Shown here: positions 41,001-52,332 of the stretch, piece by piece
Numbering within the stretch: position 1 is the stretch's first letter
Layout of the letters: every line of letters starts with the position of its first letter
Source of the DNA: Telmatactis stephensoni
Lineage: Eukaryota; Cnidaria; Anthozoa; Actiniaria; Isophelliidae
Direction of reading: 5' to 3'
DNA: 64,000 nucleotides
NCBI GenBank assembly: GCA_029948255.1
Contig: JALIZF010001817.1
Location: 1 to 64,000, forward strand
Notes under the pieces: model-generated
Seen by the model: the letters and a program-made list of their open reading frames with translations, nothing else
The model's database searches: none
What the model was told of the DNA's origin: nothing
Made by a program: the position numbers and the translations under genes

Positions 41001-44000
41001 CACAATACCAGGGCTATCAAGCAACTTGATATGTTTGTCCAACTGAATTTCTTGCATTGCCCTAAAAACAAATTAAAGTAATCAGAACTTGGCTGCACAA
41101 TTTACAACATTCAGAATGTAAACACCTCAACATTATGTGTATATAGATGTACTTTAAACTACATTCTAATACAATTATTGTAATCACAATTGCTAACATT
41201 GTTATCACAATACTTGCTCATAAATATATATTGTACAAAAAAACTTACTTGGTAACCCCTGGAGTATTTCCAACCACACAAGCTCTACTTCTTTTTAAAC
41301 TGTTTATAATACTACTCTTTCCAACATTTGGAAAACCTACAAGATAAAAATAGTTTTGATTGATAAATGGAGCTCAAGACTTAGTTAATAGTCCTTATCA
41401 TGAGATAAAAGATCAATCCTTTGGAGAGATGGTCCCAGATGCTTGATGCCTGCCGACCTGGCAGGAGTGATGAGTAAATACATAGGGAGAGGGAATCATC
41501 ATCATCACCACCACTACCATATTCAATATCACAGCTACAGCTGTTAGTATAGGCTCAGTTTTCAGCCGTCGGGGTTTCGTGTGCCCGTGATACTCTCCCC
41601 CGTGACGGCTGGGCGCGTGAGCTGAAAGTCTTGTCTGTGACGCAACGCATTATCTGTCAAATCAAGGGCAAGAGGTCAAAGTAGTTGTTTGTATAAATTT
41701 ATAAATTTGATGAATTTACGAACTTTTTTGACCTCCATTGTCCGTTAAAAAGCGTGCACTTTGTGTACGAGAGAAAATCAAGTTATTTATGAGACAAGTT
41801 TCATATAACAGTTGTTTGGTGAAAACATTGAGAGCAACTCAGTTATTGACATTTTGATTATTGATCAACTGGGAGTATCAAATTCTCGACCGCTGAAATA
41901 AATTTCTTCAGTCTAGCTTTTCAAACAACAATTTTGAATTCCCGGTTTGACTTATCACCTTTGTTAATATCTCCATGTGAAAACGTACTTCAGACTGAAA
42001 GAAATCATTCAAAATCACGAAGAAAGCGTTTGGTGGTTACAATGGAATTTTAATTTATGCCCCTTGAAAATCGAGGGGCAGATTGCTGATTGGTCTAGCC
42101 AAACAATGCTTAGTCCACGCGCCCAGCCGTCACGGGGGAGAGTATCGCGGGTGCAAGAAACCCCGACGGCTGAAAACTGAGCCTACTGTTAGTAGTACTC
42201 TTAAAAAGTCATACACAACTATATAATAACACATGAAGACTGATTGTGCAACTGTAGTGTTCCTTTGGCTTTTAGGGGATGCCATTTTGTGGAATAAAGG
42301 ACAAAGAGTCACAGAAACGTCTCACTCATCATTCTGGCCTCTCAATTCTGCAGCAACCACAAACACCATCATCACTGTCATCATCATCACCAGCACTGTC
42401 ATCATGTTACACCATAATGACTCCTTTAAAGGTCATTAATTAGATAGACTGTACAAAGGAAACTTCACACCAACACTACCGTCATCATCATCATCATCAT
42501 CACATCATCATCTTACACCTGTAATTCCAATCTACCAAACACAAGACATGCATGCATACATCTAGTAAATAATAAAGTTGGGTCATGAAAAGTGTACAAA
42601 TATATATTTGATATGTTCAAGGACATGTTACATCAAATTCTTACCCACAACCCCAACAGTTATAGATGTTTTGATATCTTTATTGCGACAGTAGTTGCCT
42701 AATAGCTTTAACAGGGTTTCTGCACCAACACAAGAACTTGATGACAAGACATCCTTGCTAGCCATACTGACAGGCACTTTACTGTGGCTCTACATTTTAT
42801 AATATCAAAAATAAACATTGAAACAAAATAATCAGAAAAATTGATATTAAGTCTTAAGTCTTATAGCACTACAGTGTTCCAATTACAGCACAAAGCTCAA
42901 AAATTTTACTAGGTAGCTCAAAGTACAGTACTGTATTTGCATACTTTTGGCTGAGCAATCATATATTCAGCATCCTCTTAAATCTTAACTGAATGTTTAT
43001 TAGAGGATAGTGAGGCAAAAGTATGTAAAAAGATTTATTTAACAGTGCTCATAGTTTTGGGTTTGAATAACATGTTGTATTTTTAAGAGGTCATTTAGTT
43101 CGTCACTGAAGTCTCACAAGCACTAAACAATACTTTAACTTTTTTGGTCAGTTCAGGCTGCCATCTCTATTATTTAATATCTTTAACCAAACTTGTAATT
43201 CAGTCTTTGACTGTCAGGGGAAAAAAGACCATCTGTTGGCATGATATGGGTGACAATATTGTCAATCAGTAGATTTCTGCACTCCATTAACTACCCCATC
43301 TTTCCTTGTGGTACATACCAAGTTCTGTTTCTGTGTCTGTGTTGATGATTTAAAAATAACTGTAGGGAATTCATTTCTTAAATATTTTAACCATTTTTCA
43401 GCTATTTCTTTAGGGACAAGATCTGCTAAAAACAAGGTTCAAGTTATAGTATGAATTCAAACAAATTTATATGAGTTCAAAGTAATTCAAGACCTTCTTA
43501 TACAAGCAAAATTTGAAGAGAAAGATGAGCTGTTTGAAAGAAGACAAGGGTTGGACTCTACCATCAACACTAAATAAAGTCACTTGACAGAAAAAAATTT
43601 GTCCAGTGACATTATCTAGTATTGATGGTGGCCCTGTGCACGGTGTTGGTGTACAAAAATGTGGCCATTTTTCTAATGCTATATTTTTTTTATTTTCTCA
43701 ACAACCAGAAAACATCCATAAATAAGATTACACACAAAGCAAATATAGTTCATGCACACCTCAGAAATGCATTTATAGCTCATGAAACTCGAAGTAAAAC
43801 AATTCTAAAAAAGTAACTAAAATGCGTATTGAAAAATTGTCAACAATTGGCAAAAGATCAAAAATACAAAATTCCTTTTTACAAAATTGTGTTTCAAATT
43901 TACTTGAAAAAATTAATATTTTTAAGGTGTGTATAAAATTCGCTACAATTCTGAAGGTTTTCATTAAACTTTGACCAGTAGTTTTGAAGAAAATTTAATA

Positions 44001-47000
44001 AAACTAGCGTTAGAATTGGTTAAAAAACAGTGAAAAAAAATCTTGTCGCGCTAAAACGTGCCTGTCGCGCCTAAACGTCGTGCACATGGTGCCTATGTTT
44101 GGTGCTTATCGTGCCTTTATAGCGCTCATGGTGCCTCATTTGGTGCTTCATGTAGCACGATATAGTGCTAGTCGTGCCTTACCATAGTGCCTAAAATCGT
44201 TCTTATCGTGCCTCAATCGCACCTCATCTTTTCGATGGGGCCGTACACAATCATTTAAATCTACCAGTTTTTAGAAGCTTATTGTTGTATAATGTATTTT
44301 GTTTACCTTAAACTTCTTGCTATATTTTTCCAAAAACGTTTGAGAGTTTATTTCTTACAAATAAACTTTGTAAGGCTCAAAATCCCCGGCCTGTTTGCAC
44401 TATGCGAAAGTCTATTTGTTTTGCAAATCTGTCAACAACAGCGTTTTAGTGGAATATGCGTTCCAGTCCAGTAAGAGTGAAATCTAAAATGTCTACGTCT
44501 ACTCCTGCAATTCCACATGTTATACATGTACTTGCCAGGATAAATTTTACATTTTTTCTAACCATCGTAAATTTGCCGGTAAATATTAAAAGCAATGAAA
44601 TCGTACAATCAATTGTGATCGCCGTAAACGGCGAGATCGAATGACACCGGGCGTGCTTTTAAATACAAGACATGTCAATCAAACTATCTGAAATCTCACA
44701 TTCACACGTGCATAGAACATGAGAAAATTCATACAGGGTTGTCGGCTATCGTTGGCAGAGGAGTATTACTTATTAGAAGTTAAAGAAAGTAAAGATTCTC
44801 TGAACGAAAGTGTTGAAGATGACTTAAGTTAAATACCTGGCAGGCGCCGAAATTGAAGTTTAAGCTTGTCACCGTACAATTGTACGATTTATTTGATCAA
44901 GTATCTGTAAGCATGAAGATGTCAGTTAGGATCTCTGAATGAATTTTGACATTTTCCACCAAATACTTCAATGTATATTCGATTTATCTTTTTGCTTTAA
45001 TCCTTTTTCAAAATTTGTGCGCTGAATTTCTTTGTTTTTTATTACCCTTCGCATTCAGTTAATGAAATGAGAGTATTGTGCACGTGAGAACGTAATCACT
45101 AAGATTACTTGATAGTAAAATGCATTCAGGTGTGACCAAAATATTATTGTAAACGATCAGTGGTTTTTGTGAAATGTCCTTTTTTGTGTGAAATGACTTG
45201 TGCGAAAAGACTTTTGTGCAAATTATCTGAATACCGAATTCGGCTACAACTACTACTACTACGTTTTGAAGCTTCGACCACTGCGCGATAGATGTGATTT
45301 GGCACGGTGTAAATTCAAGGGCACGAATTTCAAAGCACGATTCCAAGGCACGGTAGGCGCGATTTCAAGGGCACGATAGGAACGATTCCAAGGCACGGTA
45401 GGCGCGATTTCAAGGGCACGATAGGCATGATTTCAAGGCACGATTTCAAGGCACGACAGGCACGATTCGAAGGCACGGTAGGCGCAATTTGGGCACGATC
45501 TTCAGAAAATGACGACGAAAAGCAAATCAAGTGTCCACCGTAAATGTCTGATTTTTAGAAGAGGCAGTCGAGATTTTACCTCAATATCTTTAAGTTATCT
45601 TTCTTGTATTGGAAAAAAGCGATACCAGTTAGAACCTTGATATATTTGCTTCAGTTTTTGCAAAATACAAAAGTGTTAGATGTGATAAAATGTTTAAAAT
45701 ACGGCAAAAATAAAACTTTTTTTCGGACTGAAACCTCGACAAGCAGCGATGTACACCAACACCGTGCGCAGGGCCTGGTAGAGTCCAACTCCTGTAACCC
45801 TGGTGATAGAGTTTGATATTTTGACTCTAAAGGCAAATAATTTTGGTCATTTTAGACCACAAGACAGTTTATTGAGAATTATTGAAGAACAATAATTAAA
45901 TCATTGTGAGGAATCTCACGGGTATTCTGTGTAGAATTATACAGTGGTGATTTGAAATGGGCAAACTAATAAAACCTCAGGGTCAGATGCACTCACCTAT
46001 TTTATTTAAAACAAGAACAAGCTTTTTAGAACTACCAGATGCCAAGACAGCTTGTTCAACCTGTAAATCAAGTTATTATAAATGTTTAAACAAATTTAAA
46101 TCAAAATTACTAATAGATTAGTTATTAAAGTATTAACTAGTCTACATATTTCTGAATTACTGTACCTGTGGGCATCTGCAGCCTATTGGATCTCTAGCAT
46201 CTAAAACTTCTAAAATGACATCAGCTGCATCAACAACCTTAATAATATGGACAAAAACAAGTATTAATAATATTGAAAACAATAACAAAATTGCTAATAA
46301 TTAATTAATTAATTAATTAATTAATTAATTAATTAATTAATTAAATTGAAATAAAATTGTCCAGATAATGTGTACACTGCAAATGACAATAGCTAGTCTA
46401 GGAATAAAAATAGGTTGAGTGTCTGGGACAGCAGCCCAACTCTCCCCCTCATTATCATTACAAGCAAGTCAGAGTACATTTTGTGGCCATTCAGATAATG
46501 AAGTGAAGAAATCTCTGACTTATGTTTTTACCTTTTTGAACTCTTTATAATAAGCCTTCAGTGAGGTTTCTGAAATCACAGTACAGACAAATAATTTATA
46601 TATTATAAATTTAAAACAGACAAAAATAACATATCAATTGACTTCGAAAAGAAAGGAAATTTGAGACTGAAGTTGGATAGAGGATAAAAATTTTGTTTCA
46701 TTCACAACTATATCAACAATTAAGTTTGTTTTTTGAAATGCATTTTTAATCATCAATGTACAAAATTAATGACCTTTTATCACTACAGGCATTTTTAAAT
46801 TCATAAAAAAAATTGCCATAGCTGGAAAGAGCATGTAAAAATTAGCAAGACAGTGAAGTTTCAAGGAATTCAGTCCAAAACTCGCAAGAATATGAAGTTT
46901 TGAAAAGTGTGAATTTGTAAGAAAACCTTTGCTGGTAGGCATCATTCTCTTGCCTACCAGCAAATGTTTTCATATGAAATTTCGATTTTGGAAAATTCAT

Positions 47001-50000
47001 ATCTTCGTGAGTTTGAAAGTTACTTCATTCAAACTTCACACTCGTACTAATTTTGACTTTTGGAATTACAGGCCCTTTGTTACCATTTCTTGCACCCAAT
47101 GCAAATTCGTTGCCCATTGATCCCTCTTTTAATGCTTTCTGAAAGAAATAGCAAATTTATAAATAGAACAACTGGATAATGCTAGTTGAGGTTCACCTCC
47201 CATCATAGTATGGAAAGATAAAGTAAAGATATGGCTGCCATGTCTCCTGGGAATGATTGCAATTGAAGAATTGTTCTAGATTATGATAACAAATATAACA
47301 CAATGGCAGCAAAAAAACAAAAACAAACTGGTTTGAAAATTCCAACCAAAAATAATTCAAAAATGACAACATATATATTATTTTCAATATTCAATTTGCA
47401 CCTTCTTTTCAAACTCCTTTGCTCTCTTCAGTGCATCTTCTTGAAGATTAAACAAATTTCTTCTTTTATTTACTTCTCTTAGTCGTTTTTCTTTCATCCT
47501 CCTTTTCATTTCTTCATCCTACATTATTCAGGAGAACAGATGATGAAGCATAACAATTAACTTAGGAATATGGTTGTGGCGTCTTCACTTGAAATTCCAG
47601 ATCTATATGTACATGTACAGTACAACCAAAACTCAAAGAGTTCTGAAAATCTTTGGGTTTAAAATCATAAGAGTTTTGAATCAATATCAAATGTTATTTT
47701 GCAAAATACTGCAGTAGAAAGATACTAACTTCCCAGACAAACCATTAGGTTAGAGCTTCTGTCAGTAGCATGACCAAAACTTTAATTAAATTATGTACTC
47801 ATCCAAAGATTTTGAGAATAAACAGAGTTTGATCATGGCACTGGAATTTCAAACAAAGCTGCCAAAAGCTTCCTTTAAATTTCCAAGTTAATGGTAATGT
47901 TATATGTGACATCACACCACTCTAATCAGTGAACTTTTTGCACAATATACATGTACATATTTGTACATTGCTTATGTACTAATCAAAAACATACCTTAAG
48001 TTTCTTTTCTTCTAATTGTCTCAAGAGCTGGTCCTTAAATGGGTAGAGATTTGGGATTCCTGGGTCTTTCTTCTTTTCTAAGCAAGAAATATATCCATAC
48101 AATGAGTCAGGTCTATTGAGTGAAACCTCCAATTAAAACAATTTCATTGAAGTGACTTTCTTATCAAATTGAAAACAAACAAAATCACATTCAACACTAT
48201 AAATTTGAATGTATAATTATGTTCCACATCAGTCTTTATTGGGAAAATGAAAAACCATATCACTGACAATCATTAAACTACTTATATTAAAAGGTTGTTG
48301 GAGCCATTACTTCATCTTCCCAAAAGGAACTACATGTAACTAATGTATAGAGGAACCCCAACTGGTATATCGATGTACCAAGGGTCTGGTAGAATGAGAT
48401 ATACTGACTGTTATACTGGGAGATCATTAAATCAGAGTTCTGTTCCATAAATTTACTGTACTGGATTCAAATGTTGGTCATTATACTTGGTGCATCATTA
48501 ACCCTTTCGCTCCTACAGCGCCCGAAACCGGCCGTAAAAATTCTACTCGTCTAAAAAATTACTTCTTCCTAAAAAAGGACAACTCAAACTCAACTTTGGT
48601 ACGAAAGTAAACTCTAGTAAATGAGTCAAGTTTTGAAAATCAAACATTGTGAAACAACTGGCGATTTCTGCAGAAATTCGTCATTTCAAGGCAAGGAAAG
48701 GAAAAAATCACCATTTTGGGCTCAATTTTCATCCTTGAAAATCACACATTTTGGACCTCAATTTTTCTCAACAAATTATCCTTTCCTGCACACAAAACAG
48801 CATTAACAACCAAATTCAGTCCTAGTCTTGTGTTCTCATGGACTTTTTGGCCTTCTTTTCCTTTCACGGACACAGCTGTGGCTGATTCATTGTGGCCATT
48901 TTGCAAGCATGTGTTTTGGGACTTTTACGACCTAAATGCATTCTGGGTAATTCAGCTCCTACGCGACAGCCACAGCCCTTCCCTCCATCTTTTAGAGTTT
49001 TTAGTCAAGTCTCGAGCCCCCTCGGAATTCTGCCCAAATTTCGCGCTTGCTGTGTTCCTTAATCGTCACAACTCCCAAAAAATGCCATGGCAGGTCCGAG
49101 AAATTCCCCTTGGACGAGCTTCAAAGCACACTTCGTCTTGGCGCCACTCAAAATTCACCCAGTCAAAGCTACGAGTCAAAATGCCTACGAAGTGTTACAC
49201 CTTGACGAATTCTTACGGCAAGTAAGCTCTCTGCTACTTCCAGGCTTAATGATGCCCAGCCAGTAGGAACCAAAGGCGAAAAAAGGCTCGAAAATTCACA
49301 GAAATCCAAGTTTTCTGCACTTTCAAACTCCACCATCACTCGACCAAAAATGCTACCGCTTCAAACTGGTTTCAAACGGTTAACTTGAGCCCTCAATAGT
49401 ACAAAACAGCAGAAGTTTCTATGGTTACTCCAGTAAGCAGGCGAAAAAATACACAAATCGATTATGGCCTCAAAATCGCGCAAAAACCTCAAAAATCCCC
49501 AGTAGCGAAAGGGTTAAATTGAGGATCATTATATTGTGATAGATAGATCTTTCATCTTACTTTTGGTGATTCCACTTTTTCTGGCATCTTTCCGGAGTTT
49601 TCTTTGATGTTCTGCAACCTATAAATCAAATCTTACAATAAATCTAATGGTACAGTTGCAATCATAACTAAATGGCCAATGAATGATAAATATTCCAAAG
49701 TACAAAAATGACTTTATCCCTGTACTGACCACAGGTAGCCCAAGCCTATTACAAAAAGCTTCAATGTCACATGTTGAATAAAAGCTTTATGTATCAGGTG
49801 TAGTCTATATCTTTGTTATATAGTTCTCCTATAAACCACACAAGATGACACAAGCACCATACATGTATGCAGACTCAGATAAACCAAATACGGCTTTTGG
49901 CTTTTCAAATTAGTACACAGTAGTTAATTGTGCGTATGCAGTGCTTAATGTCTAAATGCAAAACATGAGTCTGCACATGTTGTGGAACCTATGTGGATTA

Positions 50001-50446
50001 CAAAAGTCATGTCTTAATGGTGTTAAAAAATCAAATAAATCTTCATTTATTGACTAACTAGTTTAAAGTGTAGGTAAAAATTCAATCAGCTGTTATCAAC
50101 AATGGTACAGCTGAGAACTTGTAGCTTAATGCCACGATGAAGCACTAAATGAAAATAAATTTCAGAAGTATGACAAGACCGAATGATCACACAAAGTAAT
50201 GACAGAAAGTTGTGAATAAAATATTAAAATTAAGGTAAAAACTAGAAGTGTACCGGGAAAACACTAAGCTTATTACAAATCAACCCAATTCTCACCTTTT
50301 TCTTGACTTTGTATTTGTGCTTAGCCTCCATACGCTTGCTCTTCTTTTCTACAATGTCAGAAAAAGAAACAAAAGCGATCATCGAAGTCGAATTCAGAAA
50401 ATAAACAAGTTTTTGCCAGCAATTTTTACTCACTTGGACGAACCAT
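35050..50446 (-). CDS. GNL3: nucleostemin-family GTPase, 23 coding exons
   Basis: Nucleolar, circularly permuted GTPase of ribosome biogenesis and cell growth. Exons, 5' to 3': 50446-50434, 50348-50296, 49618-49561, 48077-47995, 47518-47402, 47138-47084, 46569-46532, 46237-46166, 46060-45997, 43422-43319, 42789-42645, 41336-41249, 41061-40950, 40389-40324, 40199-40112, 39434-39380, 39080-38981, 38582-38546, 38375-38290, 37901-37797, 36274-36134, 35747-35714, 35123-35050. All joins keep frame with GT-AG sites, giving 595 residues. Seen: basic N-terminus [20 protein letters not shown], coiled coil (exons 4-5), LDARDP (exon 8), G4 NKID (exons 9/10), G1 GFPNVGKSS (exon 12), G3 DSPG (exon 13), an acidic Asp/Glu run (exon 20), and end YSFDQDFV. 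G4-G1-G3 order is diagnostic. THTMPTH recalls GNL3L, the acidic tail GNL3, so it may predate their split. AATAAA signals lie just past the stop. Confidence 0.93.
35223..35370. mobile_element. MITE with about 30-bp inverted ends, in the last intron of the nucleostemin gene
   Basis: AGCGATAACACTAAAACCGT near the left end pairs with the complement near the right end (35341-35370), with one or two mismatches. About 148 bases long. No target duplication could be fixed. Confidence 0.65.
35551..35640. repeat. (CAA)n microsatellite
   Basis: About 90 bases of AAC/AACA repeats in intron 22. The poly-Val/Phe reading frames across it are artefacts. A TTG-rich mirror stretch lies at about 35818-35838. 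Confidence 0.9.
36303..36752. mobile_element. short element with repeated CCCTGACTTTTC motifs
   Basis: TGGTTCCCA near 36307 and its complement TGGGAACC near 36742 bound a segment whose ends carry several copies of TTCCCTGACTTTTC. Lies in intron 20. A non-autonomous transposon with subterminal repeats. Confidence 0.55.
39640..39925 (-). repeat. 22-bp minisatellite in intron 15 of the nucleostemin gene
   Basis: Degenerate copies of TTACCAACCACTTACTGACA on the plus strand, so TGTCAGTAAGTGGTTGGTAA in the sense of the gene. It is the same family as the array at 58241-59105 in the EXD2 gene. Intervals are irregular. Confidence 0.85.
40421..40560 (+). repeat. tRNA-derived SINE fragment
   Basis: AGTGGTTAGAGTGTCTGACC resembles a tRNA A box, and GGTCATGGGTTCAAACC about 25 bases later a B box. 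Lies in intron 13 of the nucleostemin gene, antisense to it. A short tail follows. Confidence 0.55.
40586..40929. mobile_element. Tc/mariner-type MITE, TA target duplication
   Basis: Ends C(C/T)GTATTTACTCGAATAAGCG are inverted and flanked by TA (40584-40585 and 40930-40931). Subterminal AATAAGCGCCTCCC repeats are characteristic of a widespread animal MITE. The right end is only 20 bases from the donor site of exon 13. Confidence 0.8.
41550..42185. mobile_element. 636-bp TIR element with 9-bp target duplication (Mutator-like or Merlin-like MITE)
   Basis: Long inverted ends of about 70 bases begin TAGGCTCAGTTTTCAGCCGT. CTGTTAGTA is duplicated on both sides (41541-41549 and 42186-42194). Nine-base duplications with long TIRs fit Mutator-like elements; Merlin (8-9) is the alternative. 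Lies in intron 11. Confidence 0.8.
43549..45790. mobile_element. 2.2-kb foldback-type element with GTGCC/GGCAC subterminal arrays
   Basis: GTTGGACTCTACCA near 43550 and GGTAGAGTCCAAC near 45777 are inverted, as are CACGGTGTTGGTGTAC near 43639 and its complement near 45750. Subterminal arrays of TCGTGCCT (about 44045-44225) and of GGCACGATTTCAAG (about 45300-45500) face each other. The left end is interrupted by a 66-base self-complementary insert. It makes up nearly all of intron 9. No transposase. Confidence 0.7.
46301..46343. repeat. (TTAA)n microsatellite
   Basis: About ten TTAA units in intron 7 of the nucleostemin gene. Confidence 0.9.
46855..47045. mobile_element. foldback MITE in intron 6
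   Basis: A central hairpin (GCTGGTAGGCA at 46930-46940 with TGCCTACCAGC near 46951-46961) is extended on both sides by imperfect complementarity, so the whole segment is a large imperfect hairpin. The 3' end reaches close to exon 6. Confidence 0.6.
48502..49513. mobile_element. piggyBac-type non-autonomous element, TTAA flanks
   Basis: Ends CCCTTTCGCT(C/A)CT are inverted and flanked by TTAA on both sides (48498-48501 and 49514-49517), as for piggyBac-like elements. About 1.0 kb. The 169-residue ORF inside (48716-49225) has no transposase features. Lies in intron 3, about 44 bases from the exon 3 donor. Confidence 0.75.
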
Positions 50447-50465
50447 GTTTGCTTCTGTTTCACAA

Positions 50466-50471
50466 CACGTG
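50466..50471. promoter_or_regulatory. CACGTG E-box just upstream of the nucleostemin start codon
   Basis: A perfect Myc/Max-type E-box lies 20 bases before the ATG. Nucleostemin genes are known Myc targets in vertebrates. A single hexamer can occur by chance. Confidence 0.3.
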
Positions 50472-51084
50472 CAACTGGATCCAGTCCACTCGGTTACTAA
50501 CCATGATGCTCTACGGGGAGAGGAAATAAATAAAATCAAATAATTAAATTCATTACAAAAACTAAAAGACGAGCAATTATAAGAAACTAGAAGCAAGGTA
50601 AACTTGCTTTTAGTTAAAATTGTTTTTAATACCCCATGTTTTTTTTTCTTCCGACGCAAAAAATAATTTTATATTCATAGGGCTGGGCTTCCTGTGGCAC
50701 GCTAGCGATTCCGCGGGTAACAACTCCATGTAAGGACGACTTCTAATATCCTGAAGTTTATAGGGGTATATCATAGTCCGTCGCTTAGTGTTCTGACTAA
50801 CTATACTTAGTAATTAAGGACAACTTGTATTGTCCTGATCTTACTTAGTAAGGACAACTTCTATTATCCTGAGCTTTTGTGATGGTGCGCATACAATATG
50901 TGTACCTAAAGTAGATGTAGCGACTGTAGTTCGTGTAGCACCTGTATGTAGTATCTGTAGTATCTGTTGTAGTTGGTGTAGCACCCGTTGTAGGTGTAGT
51001 TACTGTATTAAGGGTAGTATCTGTAGTAGCCCTAGTACAGTAGTTCCCAAAAGAAGGAAAAAAGATCGATATTCGACCCATAGA

Positions 51085-51330
51085 GCAAGTGCAGCTCAGT
51101 TGGTTAGTGCGCGGCTTTCTGAAGCGAGCGGTCCGAGTTCGATTCCCAATCACCTCACACTTGTTTCGACTTCTTCCCATTCCGTGTAGCTTTAAGTAGC
51201 TTCAAATGCCCTAAAAAACTAAGCACTGATGGAGAGAGGGGTAAAGAGCGCACCGTCGGCTTCCTGGGAAACGTAAGCAGCTTAACTAGCTGAAGGAACT
51301 ACCGACCCTAAATATTGTGCTTTCTCTTAA
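51085..51330 (+). repeat. tRNA-derived SINE
   Basis: The head GCAGCTCAGTTGGTTAGTGC is an A-box region, followed by a tRNA-like anticodon arm (GCTTTCTGAAGC) and the B box GAGTTCGATTCCC. The body after 51165 is unrelated to tRNA. Not a functional tRNA gene because no acceptor stem closes cleanly. Confidence 0.65.
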
Positions 51331-52068
51331 CCTTTTAAATTGTCGAAATGTAATGTTGTACTGAAATGGAAGACGTTACTCGATCGGAGGGATTATGTCC
51401 AAAGAAGGAGAGTAAAGAAAATTCAAAAGAAAACAGATCCATATATGCGACCTATAGAGGCTTTTTCTCTCTCTTTGCCTGCCGGCCTTTGCGCAAGCGC
51501 GTTCGCATTCTCACTCCTCCCAACCAAACCTATATTTGAGTTATTATCACATTTTGAGTAGCCATTACCCTAAGTTCTGTTTCCGTAAAAGTTCCAAAAA
51601 AGAGTGAGGGAAATTCAGGTCTATGAGGGGAGTAGCCAGGAGTTTCGTGCGACTGTTTATCGATCCAGCTGGATCAGAAAAGTTTATACAGTATACACAA
51701 GCCAAAAATATACCTTTTGCTTGAATCTAAACTTTAAAAAATGTATTCGATCGCACATTTATGAAATATAGAGAAATTGAACGATATCCATACATTAATA
51801 ATCATGAATATTAATCAATCTCAATATATTTATGAACGATCCAAAATAATTTAAAAAGTTAAGGTAAAAACATTAGTATCCGTAGCAAGACAATAAGTAG
51901 TCAGGATATTCAGGTAAAAAAAGAAAAAGTTATAGAAAAAGAGTGAAAAAAAGAATAAAAAAGGATTCGGCCCCGACACGACTCGAACCTGTTAGATATG
52001 CACCCCCCGGACACAAAGCAGAAATTATTATTTAACTGAAAAATAAAAAAAAGGAAAAATTAAATTTT

Positions 52069-52332
52069 GGGACGATTCTCCCGAGACAATCAAGGAAGCT
52101 GAGACATCGAATCGACTTACGTTACGGATGAAGATTTCGGCCCCATCCACGCTATCCCGGTGCTACATTTAACAGTTGACTTAGCCCGAAGGCCAGGGAG
52201 GGAGACGATATCCGGACCCTAATCCATACCTTTAGATATCACCTTAGACCGCTGCGCTACCTAGACACTTAATAAATTTAATGTCTAATTGGGGTAGTCT
52301 ATTCGGCGAAGTTTCATTATGATGCTAATATG
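52069..52332 (-). repeat. tRNA-derived SINE-like repeat, copy 2
   Basis: Nearly identical to 33052-33320 with the same minus-strand A-box-like sequence. Only scattered substitutions separate the two copies, so spread was fairly recent. Confidence 0.6.

Noticed and set aside
48716..49225. 169-residue ORF in the piggyBac-type element
   Set aside because: No DDD catalytic pattern or other transposase feature; probably chance in a less AT-rich insert.
51089..51165. possible functional tRNA gene
   Set aside because: A and B boxes are good, but the acceptor stem does not pair properly and a SINE body follows.
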